This document shows, in pieces, positions 1 to 7,317 of a stretch of DNA of 15,478 nt; positions within the stretch are counted from its first letter, which is position 1, and each line of letters starts with the position of its first letter. The translations under genes were made by a program, and so were the position numbers. The notes under the pieces were generated by a model that did not search any database, was not told the DNA's origin, and was given only the letters and a program-made list of their open reading frames with translations. The DNA comes from Bacteroidales bacterium UBA714 (GTDB lineage: Bacteria > Bacteroidota > Bacteroidia > Bacteroidales > UBA932), in the NCBI GenBank assembly GCA_002298075.1, contig DBLW01000169.1, forward strand, positions 1 through 15,478. The letters run 5' to 3'.

Positions 1-125
1 TTCATAAGTGTCTCCATTACCTCGGACTGCGGGGTAATCGGGTAGCCGAAATAGCCGTCCACACCGTTGCGTATTGCCGATATGGCAATCGCCTCGTTTC
101 CTTTCATTAGAATTTTCTCTGCCAT
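1..125 (-). CDS. vorB: 2-oxoacid:ferredoxin oxidoreductase alpha subunit, VorB type (partial, N-terminus only)
   Basis: The reverse strand begins with ATG at 125 and reads MAEKILMKGNEAIAI and onward, running out of the window after about 41 codons. The stretch GYFGYPITPQSE is the hallmark N-terminal pyrimidine-binding segment of the alpha subunit of 2-oxoacid:ferredoxin oxidoreductases, which oxidatively decarboxylate 2-oxoacids to acyl-CoA and reduce ferredoxin in the cytoplasm of anaerobes. It starts 5 nt after the stop of a dicluster ferredoxin, the usual order for VorB/KorA-type operons in Bacteroidota; the beta and gamma subunits should lie beyond the left edge. The family is clear. Whether the substrate is a branched-chain 2-oxoacid (Vor) or 2-oxoglutarate (Kor) cannot be decided from the N-terminus. 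Confidence 0.85.
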   Translation of the reverse strand, partial: MAEKILMKGNEAIAISAIRNGVDGYFGYPITPQSEVMETLM

Positions 126-130
126 AAACC

Positions 131-349
131 TCAGATTTTGACTCTGTAAACAGTAATTACCGAATCAGGGCATACTATGGCGCAGTTGCTGCAGCCTATG
201 CATGCTTCCCCGATCATTTCGGCGTAGTGATAACCTTTGTTGTTGACCATTTTGGCAAGCTGGATGCTGCCGGTCGGACAATTGTCGATACATACGGAAC
301 ACCCTTTGCATTTCTGCGTATCGATTTCTATTGCTCCTTTAAATGCCAT
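131..349 (-). CDS. 2x[4Fe-4S] ferredoxin, electron-transfer subunit of 2-oxoacid oxidoreductase
   Basis: A 72-residue protein with two complete CxxCxxCxxxCP cluster motifs: Cys14/17/20/24 and Cys50/53/56/60. This is the classic dicluster bacterial ferredoxin fold with a short linker that carries a small insertion around residues 31-47. It is the first gene of the minus-strand operon and ends 5 nt before the VorB-type alpha subunit, so it most likely carries electrons from that enzyme as its delta-like subunit. The start at 349 gives the expected short N-terminus; the leader is A/T-rich and has no clear Shine-Dalgarno. No key cysteine is missing. It could in principle serve as a free ferredoxin, but the spacing argues for a dedicated subunit. 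Confidence 0.9.
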   Translation of the reverse strand: MAFKGAIEIDTQKCKGCSVCIDNCPTGSIQLAKMVNNKGYHYAEMIGEACIGCSNCAIVCPDSVITVYRVKI

Positions 350-415
350 GTTTTATTGTTTTGTATAAGTTTGTTCGTCTGTGTCTGTCTTGCCTGAGCG
401 GTTACAAAGACGTTT

Positions 416-423
416 CAAATTTA
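416..423 (-). promoter_or_regulatory. Candidate -7 box (TAAATTTG) for the ferredoxin-vorB operon
   Basis: On the minus strand TAAATTTG matches the Bacteroidota -7 consensus TAnnTTTG and is the only match I found between the ferredoxin start and the divergent gene. It would give a leader of about 60 nt. No convincing TTTG -33 element sits at the right spacing, so this is tentative. Confidence 0.4.
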
Positions 424-467
424 AACAAAACAAATGATATAAACGCATTTTTATTAAATAAAATGTA

Positions 468-475
468 TAACTTTG
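468..475 (+). promoter_or_regulatory. Candidate -7 box (TAACTTTG) for the amidohydrolase-PNP operon
   Basis: TAACTTTG is an exact TAnnTTTG match, ends 24 nt before the ATG at 500, and lies in the AT-rich divergent intergenic region 350-499. The -33 position (about 444-450) is only T-rich, with no clean TTTG. The leader before the ATG is A-rich, as is usual for Bacteroidota translation starts. Confidence 0.55.
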
Positions 476-499
476 GAAACTTTTACATAAAGATAAAGT

Positions 500-1780
500 A
501 TGGGAACGATATTGTTGAAGAATATAAAGGTTGACGGGAAAGTGTCTGACATACTTGTCGATGAAGGCATTATCAAGGCAATCGCACCGTCTGGAAGTGA
601 GCGGATTGGACTGCATGCTCCCGCGTCCGGAATAGAGGTCGTGGACTGCACCGGAAAGGTTGCCGTGCCGGGTTTTGTGAACATGCATACTCATGCGGGC
701 ATGTCCATGATGCGCGGACTTGGAGAAGACATAATTTTCCATGAATGGCTGAAGAGGATATGGGAAGTGGAGGAGAAAATAGATGAGGAGTATGTCTATC
801 ATGCCACGAAAGTCGCCTGCCTGGAGATGATAAAGACGGGAACGACCACTTTCAATGACCATTACTGGTATATGCCTATGGCACAGAAGGCCGCTGCGGA
901 GATGGGCATCAGGCCCGTGCTCTCGTATGTGGTCTGCGACAGGAACGATTCCGGCGAGACGGAAAGGCAGAAGGAGCAGTGCCTGCAGATGTATGAATTG
1001 TCCGGGACATGGAAAGACATGTCGCGTTTTTCCCTGGCGATGCATGCGATATATTCGGTCAGCGAGCCAATGCTCGTATGGACGGCGGAGTTCGCACGCA
1101 GTCATGGGCTGAAGATGCATATCCATCTTTCCGAGACGAGGAAAGAAGTGGAGGACTGCATGGCTGCCCATGGCGGTCTGTCCCCTGTGGAATATCTTGA
1201 CAGCCTGGGGATACTCGGGCCGGATGTGATAGCTGCGCATTCGCTCCATCTTTCTGACAGGGATGTTGAGATACTCGGAAACCGGAAGGTGAACTGCGTG
1301 CACAACATCAATTCCAACCTCAAGCTCGCTTCCGGATATATGTTCAGGTATAATGAGCTACGTGATGCCGGCGCCAACATATGCCTGGGCACTGACGGGT
1401 GCGCGTCTTCCAATAACCTTGACATGCTCGAGACGATGAAGACTGCCGCGATGGTGCAGAAAGCATGGAGGGGAGACCCTTCCGCCATGCCTCTCAATGA
1501 GCTTCTTGACATGGCGACAGCTAATGCGGGCAAGGCCTTGGACATGAATGTGGGCCGTCTTGAGGAAGGTGCCGCGGCTGATATCCTTATCGTTGACACG
1601 GACAATTACAATTTCCTTTCCCCTGGTTCGTTCCTTGCTAATTTCGTGTATTCGGCGCATAGCGACTGCATCGGCTCGGTGATTTGCGGTGGCAGGTTCG
1701 TTATGAAGAACCGTGTGGTGAAAGGGGAGAGGGAAATTCTTGCCGAGGCGGGCAGGATGCTTTCCAGGATATCCGGATGA
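500..1780 (+). CDS. mtaD: Amidohydrolase, MTA/SAH/adenosine deaminase-like
   Basis: A 426-residue cytoplasmic amidohydrolase of the MtaD/SAH deaminase (TrzN-like) group, which hydrolyses the 6-amino group of methylthioadenosine, S-adenosylhomocysteine or adenosine. Visible active-site pattern: metal ligands in HTH (His63, His65), His209 with the catalytic Glu212 in HIHLSE, His247 in AHSLHL, and Asp299 in GTDG. Residues 1-60 and the C-terminal part from about 355 form the small beta-sandwich domain typical of composite amidohydrolases. Length fits the family (about 420-440). The start at 500 begins a normal N-terminus (MGTILLKNIKVDG) just after a good -7 box. It is followed by purine nucleoside phosphorylase, which supports a purine nucleoside substrate. 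Exact substrate preference cannot be read from sequence; guanine or triazine-type amidohydrolases are less likely alternatives. Confidence 0.85.
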   Translation: MGTILLKNIKVDGKVSDILVDEGIIKAIAPSGSERIGLHAPASGIEVVDCTGKVAVPGFVNMHTHAGMSMMRGLGEDIIFHEWLKRIWEVEEKIDEEYVYHATKVACLEMIKTGTTTFNDHYWYMPMAQKAAAEMGIRPVLSYVVCDRNDSGETERQKEQCLQMYELSGTWKDMSRFSLAMHAIYSVSEPMLVWTAEFARSHGLKMHIHLSETRKEVEDCMAAHGGLSPVEYLDSLGILGPDVIAAHSLHLSDRDVEILGNRKVNCVHNINSNLKLASGYMFRYNELRDAGANICLGTDGCASSNNLDMLETMKTAAMVQKAWRGDPSAMPLNELLDMATANAGKALDMNVGRLEEGAAADILIVDTDNYNFLSPGSFLANFVYSAHSDCIGSVICGGRFVMKNRVVKGEREILAEAGRMLSRISG

Positions 1781-1815
1781 CCGGAATGCAGATGAACATT
1801 AAGAAAACAGATATT

Positions 1816-2643
1816 ATGGACATAAGAACAGAAAGAATCATGAAGGCCGCTGATTATGTTTCGGCGGCAATAGGCGGACGCCGGCCGGCTGTCGGCATCG
1901 TACTCGGAAGCGGTCTTGGCAAATTGGCCGACAAGATAGAGAACAAGACCGTAATACCGTATAAGGACATTCCCGGATTTCCGGTTTCCACAGCCGTAGG
2001 GCATAAGGGCAATTTCATTGCCGGTGAGCTTGGCGGGAAGTTCGTTTTGGCTATGCAGGGCCGGTTCCATTATTATGAGGGCTATCCTATGGACCTTGTG
2101 ACATTGCCGATACGCGTCATGAAGGTGCTTGGCATCGGCCATCTGTTTGTCTCGAATGCAGCCGGAGGAGTGAATTTCGACTTCAAGGTGGGAGACCTCA
2201 TGATTATAAGGGACCATATCAATCATCTTCCGAATCCTCTCGTTGGACCTAACCTTGAGGAGTTCGGCCCCCGTTTCCCTGACATGACCCGCCCGTATGA
2301 CAAGCCTCTTATCGCAAAGGCTAAGGAGCTTGCGCAAGGGCTTGGGATAAGCCTTAAGGAGGGAGTTTATTTCGCTGGTACTGGTCCGTCGTATGAGACT
2401 CCTGCCGAGTACAAATATTTCAGGCTCATCGGGGCGGATGCGGTCGGCATGTCAACCATTCCTGAGGTGATTGTGGCGCGCCATAGCTCTATACCTGTTT
2501 TCGGCATGTCTGTCATAACCAATGAGGCGCATGACGATTATGCGGAGGATTATGTCAATGACGGTGACGATGTTGTGCAGGCTGCTGATGCTGCGGCGGA
2601 CAGGATGACGGTGCTGTTTACTGAACTGATACGCTCTCTCTGA
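1816..2643 (+). CDS. punA: Purine nucleoside phosphorylase (trimeric, NP-II type)
   Basis: A 275-residue phosphorylase that cleaves purine nucleosides with phosphate to base plus (deoxy)ribose-1-phosphate. Seen: phosphate-binding GSGLG (Ser32), His63 in VGHKG, QGRFHYYEGY (Arg83, His85), SNAAGG (114-118), the base-binding SYETPAE (Glu194), GMST (212-215) and SVITNEA with Asn236. Asn rather than Asp at this last position is characteristic of PNP acting on 6-oxopurines (inosine, guanosine) and argues against an MTA phosphorylase. The frame is open upstream to 1684 inside the amidohydrolase gene; 1816 is chosen because it gives the usual family N-terminus and has an A-rich leader. ATGs at 1777 (overlapping the previous stop as ATGA) and 1792 are alternatives. 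Co-directional with the deaminase and probably co-transcribed; this gene would use its deaminated product. Confidence 0.92.
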   Translation: MDIRTERIMKAADYVSAAIGGRRPAVGIVLGSGLGKLADKIENKTVIPYKDIPGFPVSTAVGHKGNFIAGELGGKFVLAMQGRFHYYEGYPMDLVTLPIRVMKVLGIGHLFVSNAAGGVNFDFKVGDLMIIRDHINHLPNPLVGPNLEEFGPRFPDMTRPYDKPLIAKAKELAQGLGISLKEGVYFAGTGPSYETPAEYKYFRLIGADAVGMSTIPEVIVARHSSIPVFGMSVITNEAHDDYAEDYVNDGDDVVQAADAAADRMTVLFTELIRSL

Positions 2644-2688
2644 TTTTTACGTGGAGCGTACTGATTGACAGTTATTTATATATATTGA

Positions 2689-2724
2689 AGCGCGATTTCC
2701 TCAAAACGGGGAATCGCGCTTTTT
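2689..2724 (+). terminator. Rho-independent terminator after the purine salvage operon
   Basis: AGCGCGATTTCC pairs with GGGAATCGCGCT-type sequence on the 3' side (12-bp stem with one G-T pair, loop of about 8 nt, 2689-2720), followed by TTTTT up to 2724. It separates the convergent purine nucleoside phosphorylase and TonB-dependent receptor genes. On the minus strand the following tract (TTCAATATATA) is only AT-rich, so bidirectional action would be weak. Confidence 0.85.
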
Positions 2725-2725
2725 G

Positions 2726-4660
2726 TCAGAACATGAATGACAGGCTGCCGAGCACTGATGTTCCTGGCATAGGATAGCCTCTTGACAGCTCGTATGCCGC
2801 TCCTGTCAAGTTGCGGGCAGTCAGGCTTGCGCTCAAGGCAGTTCCGTGGCCTTGCTGCCTTTTTTCCTTGCGGCACAGGCTGAATGTCTTGGACAGTGAG
2901 GCGTCAAGGGTGCTCCAATCATCCAAATCTCCTGCTGTATCACAGCGTCCGGCCCTCATGTTCCACTGTATCCCGAGATTCCATCCCATATAGCCGGCGT
3001 GTGCGGATGCTGTTATGCTGTGCCGGGCAATATAGGGGACTTGCGAGCCGTATGACGTGCTGCCGGGAGTCCTGTCCCTGGCGTCTTGGAAGGAGTATCT
3101 TACTGACATCCCGGTCTCCCACGCCTCTGATTTCCAGTCTGCTTTTGCATTGGCGTCCAGTCCTGCGGACAATACCTTTCCTATGTTGTATGGGAGCCAT
3201 ATTGACGGGTTGTCCGGGCTTGGAGCTGAGGATATCTTGTCAGTAAGATGATTGAAGAAGGCGTCGGCCTGCGCTGCTGTCTTCCATTTGCCGTATGACC
3301 TGTTCCATCTGATTCCGAGGTCGGCAAGCCATGCGTCCTCCGGCTTGAGGTGCGGGTTTCCGTATCCTGAATAGTACAGTTCGTTGAAAGTCGGCACTCT
3401 GTAGGCACGTCTGGCGAATGCTGTGATTTCAAGTCCTTTGGCGGCATAGATGCGCAGGTCCGCGGATGGCGACAGGCTGTGACGCGTATTTGCCTGTGGT
3501 AAGCCAGGTACGTTCATGTCGGAAGTGCCCGAATATTCAAGGGCTGCTTCCGCTGTAATGATTCTTGTCCTTAAAGATGCTGCCATGGCGCAAATCGCCC
3601 CGAAGCGTGAAATCAGTCCGGACTTGCCGTTTTCTGATACTGTCCCGTAGCTTTCCGAGCCGAGCCCGTCCCATTGCGCTCCGGCCGCCAATGATGCTTT
3701 CCAGTTCTTGCCGATGCTGAAAATATGTGAGGTGTGCAGCTGGGCCTCATGCTGGACATATCTGCTGTCTCCCCATGAACTTATATAGTTGAGGTCATCG
3801 TATGCGGCTTTCGCACTCAGGTCCAATGTATAGAGGCGCGAAAATCTTTGATGCAAAGTCCCCTGGACAAAAATGTTCATGTCTTTCTGCCTGTCTTCCG
3901 AAGGGTAGCTGAGCGGTCCCGGAGTGCCCCTGTCTGATGAATTGAAATAGGCTTTCGCAGTCCATTGTCCGTTTTCTGTCATTCCGGATATGTCGGCTCC
4001 TGCCCGTACCTGCATAATGTCATTGCCGCTCCGGCTGGATGAGTATCCGGCTCCGTTTTCATCAGTGGCGTGATAGGGGAAGTCGCCTTTGCTCGACAGG
4101 ACTGAGGCATTCGCGCTCAATGTAAGCCTTTCGGATGCTTTCCAGCCGAACTTGAGGGCAGGGGACCATGTGCCGAATGAGCCTCCTGATACTGATGCCT
4201 TTCCGCTGAATCTCCTTGTCCCGTTGCCGTCACCTGATGGAAAGAAGACCGGTTTTGCCGTTATGAAGTTGATGCTGTTCTGGGCGTAGTCCATTACTGC
4301 CGCAGTGCAGTTCTGCATGTCTATCATGCCAAGGTCTGTCTGGCCGCTCTGCATGTTTCCGACGCGCACTCCGTCAATGTATATCGCCGTGTGGGCGGAG
4401 CCGAGGCCGCGCATGCTGATTGTCTTTAGTCCCGCATTGCCTCCCATGTCGGAAATCTGGAGACCGGGGAAATTGAGCAGGACGTCTGTAATTCCCATGC
4501 CGCCGGATATGGTGACAGTGTCTTTGTGTGAAATGTTCAGGCCGCGTTCCGCAGTCACGACGGCGATGTTTAGGGTGTCTGACGGCATTGTTTCAGCCGC
4601 AATGCAAGTGAAGGCTGCCGTCATTATTGCGGCAGCTGTAATTGTTTTTGGTAATAACAT
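2726..4660 (-). CDS. btuB: TonB-dependent outer-membrane receptor, BtuB-like (corrinoid uptake)
   Basis: A 644-residue outer-membrane receptor. Residues 1-22 are a signal peptide (hydrophobic core ending FTCIAA). A TonB-box-like stretch TLNIAVVTA lies near residues 30-38. The plug spans about 45-138 and contains LLNFPGLQISD, the SMRGLGS segment and the conserved IYIDGVRVG. The rest is a beta-barrel rich in alternating aromatic strands with a terminal Phe (SFMF). The usual plug-end GSxAxGGVINI is replaced by MDYAQNSINFITA, a form I recall from other Bacteroidota BtuB-like receptors. Its leader carries a full cobalamin riboswitch, the best evidence that the substrate is vitamin B12 or another corrinoid. 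No periplasmic or inner-membrane B12 transporter or BtuG-type lipoprotein lies beside it here. The protein family is certain; substrate is inferred. Confidence 0.88.
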   Translation of the reverse strand: MLLPKTITAAAIMTAAFTCIAAETMPSDTLNIAVVTAERGLNISHKDTVTISGGMGITDVLLNFPGLQISDMGGNAGLKTISMRGLGSAHTAIYIDGVRVGNMQSGQTDLGMIDMQNCTAAVMDYAQNSINFITAKPVFFPSGDGNGTRRFSGKASVSGGSFGTWSPALKFGWKASERLTLSANASVLSSKGDFPYHATDENGAGYSSSRSGNDIMQVRAGADISGMTENGQWTAKAYFNSSDRGTPGPLSYPSEDRQKDMNIFVQGTLHQRFSRLYTLDLSAKAAYDDLNYISSWGDSRYVQHEAQLHTSHIFSIGKNWKASLAAGAQWDGLGSESYGTVSENGKSGLISRFGAICAMAASLRTRIITAEAALEYSGTSDMNVPGLPQANTRHSLSPSADLRIYAAKGLEITAFARRAYRVPTFNELYYSGYGNPHLKPEDAWLADLGIRWNRSYGKWKTAAQADAFFNHLTDKISSAPSPDNPSIWLPYNIGKVLSAGLDANAKADWKSEAWETGMSVRYSFQDARDRTPGSTSYGSQVPYIARHSITASAHAGYMGWNLGIQWNMRAGRCDTAGDLDDWSTLDASLSKTFSLCRKEKRQQGHGTALSASLTARNLTGAAYELSRGYPMPGTSVLGSLSFMF

Positions 4661-4666
4661 GAATTT

Positions 4667-4700
4667 ATCCGTCTTTACGGATGCCTGGCCCCGGGCTTCC
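4667..4700 (-). promoter_or_regulatory. Overlapping hairpins between the riboswitch and btuB start (candidate P13 expression platform)
   Basis: Transcript sense, two hairpins compete for the same bases. The first, 4679-4700, pairs GGA-A-GCC with GGC-A-TCC around an 8-nt loop CGGGGCCA; that loop can form 4 bp with the P5 loop of the riboswitch (TGCCCG, 4836-4841). The second, 4667-4682, pairs ATCCGT with ACGGAT around AAAG and ends 6 nt before the ATG. They share 4679-4682, so only one can form at a time. There is no T-tract, so control would be translational. Which state is ON is not clear from sequence. Confidence 0.5.
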
Positions 4701-4711
4701 TTTGTTTGACT

Positions 4712-4913
4712 TGATTGAGGCAGGTCTTCTGGCTTGTCCGCCCGGTGACGCCTTCCCGCCCGGTAGGGCAGTGGCAGAGAATGTCACTGGAGATGAAAAC
4801 CGGCATGCAAGCAGGCTTCCTTGGACTTACAGCTACGGGCATAGCTCCGGATTTGCACCGGATTCCCTTTTCAAGGCCGGCGGAGACATGTTCCGCAGCG
4901 CTCACCTCAATCA
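4712..4913 (-). promoter_or_regulatory. Cobalamin riboswitch
   Basis: The reverse strand shows the conserved elements in order: P1 5' arm TGATTGAGG (4913-4905); GGGAATCCGGTGCAAATCCGG (the P3/P4 core); P5 AGCTA-TGCCCG-TAGCT (4846-4831); CTGTAAGTCC; the B12 box region GCCACTGCCC followed by GGGCGGGAAGGC (4775-4750); AGAAGACCTGCC; and P1 3' arm CCTCAATCA (4720-4712). P1 pairs perfectly over 9 bp. The RNA lies 51 nt upstream of the BtuB-like receptor and should lower its expression when adenosylcobalamin or another cobalamin is bound. No intrinsic terminator follows it, which points to translational control as in E. coli btuB. Confidence 0.95.
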
Positions 4914-4918
4914 TGGCG

Positions 4919-4949
4919 CGAAAATAGTGATTAACCCTCACATCTGCAA
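4919..4949 (-). promoter_or_regulatory. Candidate promoter of the riboswitch-btuB transcript
   Basis: On the minus strand TTG (4949-4947) is followed after 20 nt by TATTTTCG (4926-4919), one mismatch from the Bacteroidota -7 box TAnnTTTG. Initiation a few bases further on falls at about 4913-4911, the 5' end of riboswitch P1, which supports the assignment. Confidence 0.6.
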
Positions 4950-4954
4950 CAAGA

Positions 4955-4999
4955 CAAATGAAAACGGGGCCTGGCAAATGTGTTCTGCCAAACCCCGTT
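4955..4999 (-). terminator. Rho-independent terminator of the recG-WYL-S9 peptidase operon
   Basis: On the minus strand, starting 23 nt after the peptidase stop, AACGGGG (4999-4993) pairs with CCCCGTT (4969-4963), and inside it TTTGGCA and TGCCAGG add a 4-bp GGCA/TGCC stem. The stem runs into TTTTCATTTG, a T-rich tail. The riboswitch promoter starts just downstream. Confidence 0.75.
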
Positions 5000-5022
5000 C
5001 GTGCTTATGCCCTGTGCGGACG

Positions 5023-7317
5023 TCATTTGCAATATGCTCCGAGCCAGCGGAAATATTCCCTGTGCCAAAGCAGGGCGTTCTGAGGCTTCAGAATCCAATG
5101 GTTCTCGTCAGGGAAGATAAGCAGCCTTGACGGGACGCCCATCATCTGGGCCGCGTTGTAGGCCGCCATGCCCTGGTCAACGGGAACCCTGTAGTCCTTG
5201 CCGCCGTGGATGACCATCAGAGGTGTATGCCAGGATGTTACGGATTTGTGAGGGGAGAGCGCGTAATGTCTTACAGTCTCCTTCTTGCTGCTCCATGGAG
5301 AGCCTCCCTGCATGATGCCTCCGAATGTGACACCGTCTCCTGCCGGGCCGCAAGGACCTTCCTGCGTGCCTGTCCTCGGGTCAATCTTGCACTCATGCAG
5401 TCCTCCGTTGTCGAAGTTAGGGAACCACATTTCCTCTGTTGTCATGTACATGTGCTCCTCATTGAAAATTCCGGCATGCGCTATGAACGCGTCAAATGTG
5501 TCTCCGTGGACTCCGCAGAGATTATATACGGAGTATCCGCCGTAGCTTGCCCCGCATGCAGCCATTTTTCCGACATATGGTTCTGATTTAATTGCCTTTG
5601 CTGCACAGATGTAGTCTTGCATGTTGAGCCCAGGATAGTCTCCGGAAATCTGCTCTGTCCATTCCTGGCCGAACGCTGTGGTGCCGCGCCTGTTCGGGAG
5701 CACGACCACGTATCCCTGTGCTGCCATGAGCCGGTAGTTCCATCTGTATGACCATCCTTGGCTCAGGGTTCCCTGCGGGCCTCCCAGGCATATGAGAATC
5801 GAAGGATATGTCTTTGACGGGTCGAACTGCGGAGGATACAGCACCCATGTAAGCATATCTTTGCCGTCGACGGTCTTGATCATTCTCGCCTGTGTGCGGT
5901 GCTCTTCCAGTTTTGAGAGTATGTGTCCGTTCTCGTCAGTGACCTGCCGGCATGACACTCCTTCCGGACCGGCCTTGACCGCGACAATCTCTGAAGGGAA
6001 ATCCATGCTGCACCATGTGGTGTAAATGGTCCTGCTGCCGTCTTCTCCTGCCTCTACATGGAACGGGGAACTGAAATCATACCAGAGGCTGTCCGGTGTG
6101 ATGCGGTTTATCTTCCATGAGCCGTCTTCTTGCTTTGCTTCGAAGATGCCCTGCAGCCCTTCTGCGAGTGATGCGAAGAAGATGCCTTGGGAATCATCCG
6201 ACCATACGGGGACTGACGCATTGTATTTGAATCCGTCCGTGATGTCCATGATGCCGTTCACGGTAAGGACATCTGCCGGGCGCTCTACGTCCGCTATCAT
6301 GAGCCTCTGCTTGTCGGCCTCGTAACCGTCACGTTCCATGCTTATCCAGCACAGTTTTGAGCCGTCCGGGCTCCATGAAGGATCTGTGTCATAGCCGCCT
6401 TCCGTGCTTATTGCGCAGGTGTGCCCTGAGGCGGTGTCGTAGATGTAGATTTCCGTGTTTGTGGAGAATGCGTATCTTTTCCCGGTGAGTTTCCTGCATG
6501 AATATGCGATATGTCTGCTGTCCGGGCTCCATGCAAGCTGTTCCAGGCCTCCGAACGGCTCGGCCGGAAGCTCATAACCGCTTTCCTCCGCGCTGAGTAT
6601 GTCTTTTGATGTATGCGGAGATATTGATTTTTCTTTTGCCGGCCTGAAGTCCGCTACGAATGTATGGGGTATTTCCGTGACGGTGTGGTCCCAGTGCCTG
6701 TACATCAGGTCGTCAGCCAGATATGCTTCTGCCTTGTCAAGGTCCTGGTATAGTTCTGATGGTTTCTTTGCGCTCCCTCCGTTGACATATGAGATGTACA
6801 TTACTTTTTTCCCGTCAGGGGAGAGTTTGAACTCCGTTATGCCTGCCGGAACTTCGCTTATCTGCTTAAGCCCTTTCAGTGACCATGTGCCTTTGGACTT
6901 GCTGATGCGCGCCGTCCATATCTGTCCTCCCATGGTGAAAGCGATGCGCCTTCCTTTGTCGCACCAGCGGGCGTTTCCGATGCTCTTGCCTGATTCTGTC
7001 AGCTGTGCGGTCTCAGAGCCGTCAAGGCCGCATATGTACAGATTGCGCACACTTCGGTTCTGCTTGACATCGGTATAGCTCACTCCATATAAGATATGCT
7101 GTCCGTCCGGTGATACCTGAGGGTCAGACAGCCGTCCGAAGGCAAGCAGGACTTCCGGGGTCATCTTCCCGTCTTCTATTGTAATGCCGCTCTTGCAGAT
7201 GTAGCCTTCTTTGTCGAATTTGTTGCTGCTTTGTGTCATGATAAATGCAATGGCTGCGGCGGCTCCCAGCATGGCCGCCATGATGAATATTCTTGCCGGG
7301 GTGATTCTGTTTTTCAT
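5023..7317 (-). CDS. S9 family prolyl oligopeptidase / dipeptidyl peptidase, exported or membrane-anchored
   Basis: A 764-residue serine peptidase. Residues 10-27 form a hydrophobic signal or anchor segment after a basic start (MKNR). Residues about 55-440 form a beta-propeller with repeated SPDG/SPDS motifs (for example 69-72, and later FKLSPDGKK, AWSPDSRH, SWSPDGSK). The C-terminal alpha/beta hydrolase has LGGPQG, NRRG, GASYGG (nucleophile Ser591), HGGKDYRVP (Asp708) and DENHW (His740). It likely trims di- or tripeptides from peptides in the periplasm, as DPP-type enzymes of Bacteroidales do. Ser-to-Asp spacing (117) is about 30 longer than usual because of a loop near 636-672 that holds two cysteines (643, 656). 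Its ATG overlaps the WYL regulator stop by 4 nt (ATGA), implying translational coupling. Exact cleavage specificity is unknown. Confidence 0.88.
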   Translation of the reverse strand: MKNRITPARIFIMAAMLGAAAAIAFIMTQSSNKFDKEGYICKSGITIEDGKMTPEVLLAFGRLSDPQVSPDGQHILYGVSYTDVKQNRSVRNLYICGLDGSETAQLTESGKSIGNARWCDKGRRIAFTMGGQIWTARISKSKGTWSLKGLKQISEVPAGITEFKLSPDGKKVMYISYVNGGSAKKPSELYQDLDKAEAYLADDLMYRHWDHTVTEIPHTFVADFRPAKEKSISPHTSKDILSAEESGYELPAEPFGGLEQLAWSPDSRHIAYSCRKLTGKRYAFSTNTEIYIYDTASGHTCAISTEGGYDTDPSWSPDGSKLCWISMERDGYEADKQRLMIADVERPADVLTVNGIMDITDGFKYNASVPVWSDDSQGIFFASLAEGLQGIFEAKQEDGSWKINRITPDSLWYDFSSPFHVEAGEDGSRTIYTTWCSMDFPSEIVAVKAGPEGVSCRQVTDENGHILSKLEEHRTQARMIKTVDGKDMLTWVLYPPQFDPSKTYPSILICLGGPQGTLSQGWSYRWNYRLMAAQGYVVVLPNRRGTTAFGQEWTEQISGDYPGLNMQDYICAAKAIKSEPYVGKMAACGASYGGYSVYNLCGVHGDTFDAFIAHAGIFNEEHMYMTTEEMWFPNFDNGGLHECKIDPRTGTQEGPCGPAGDGVTFGGIMQGGSPWSSKKETVRHYALSPHKSVTSWHTPLMVIHGGKDYRVPVDQGMAAYNAAQMMGVPSRLLIFPDENHWILKPQNALLWHREYFRWLGAYCK

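Noticed and set aside
353..1303. A 316-codon open frame on the minus strand antisense to the amidohydrolase
   Set aside because: It has no recognisable motif, is rich in His/Arg/Cys as expected of a shadow frame, and the plus-strand frame has a full amidohydrolase active site.
2672..2687. TATTTATATATATTGA, an AT-rich run resembling a promoter or origin-like element
   Set aside because: It lies between convergent genes just before a terminator and does not match TAnnTTTG; simplest reading is AT-rich spacer.
4738..4764. Direct repeat of the 9-mer CCGCCCGGT (4738-4746 and 4756-4764)
   Set aside because: Both copies fall in structured parts of the riboswitch and are explained by RNA pairing there; not a mobile or operator repeat.
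4681..5130. A 149-codon plus-strand open frame across the riboswitch and terminator
   Set aside because: The same bases form a well-conserved cobalamin riboswitch, promoter and terminator on the minus strand; the translated product has no known features.
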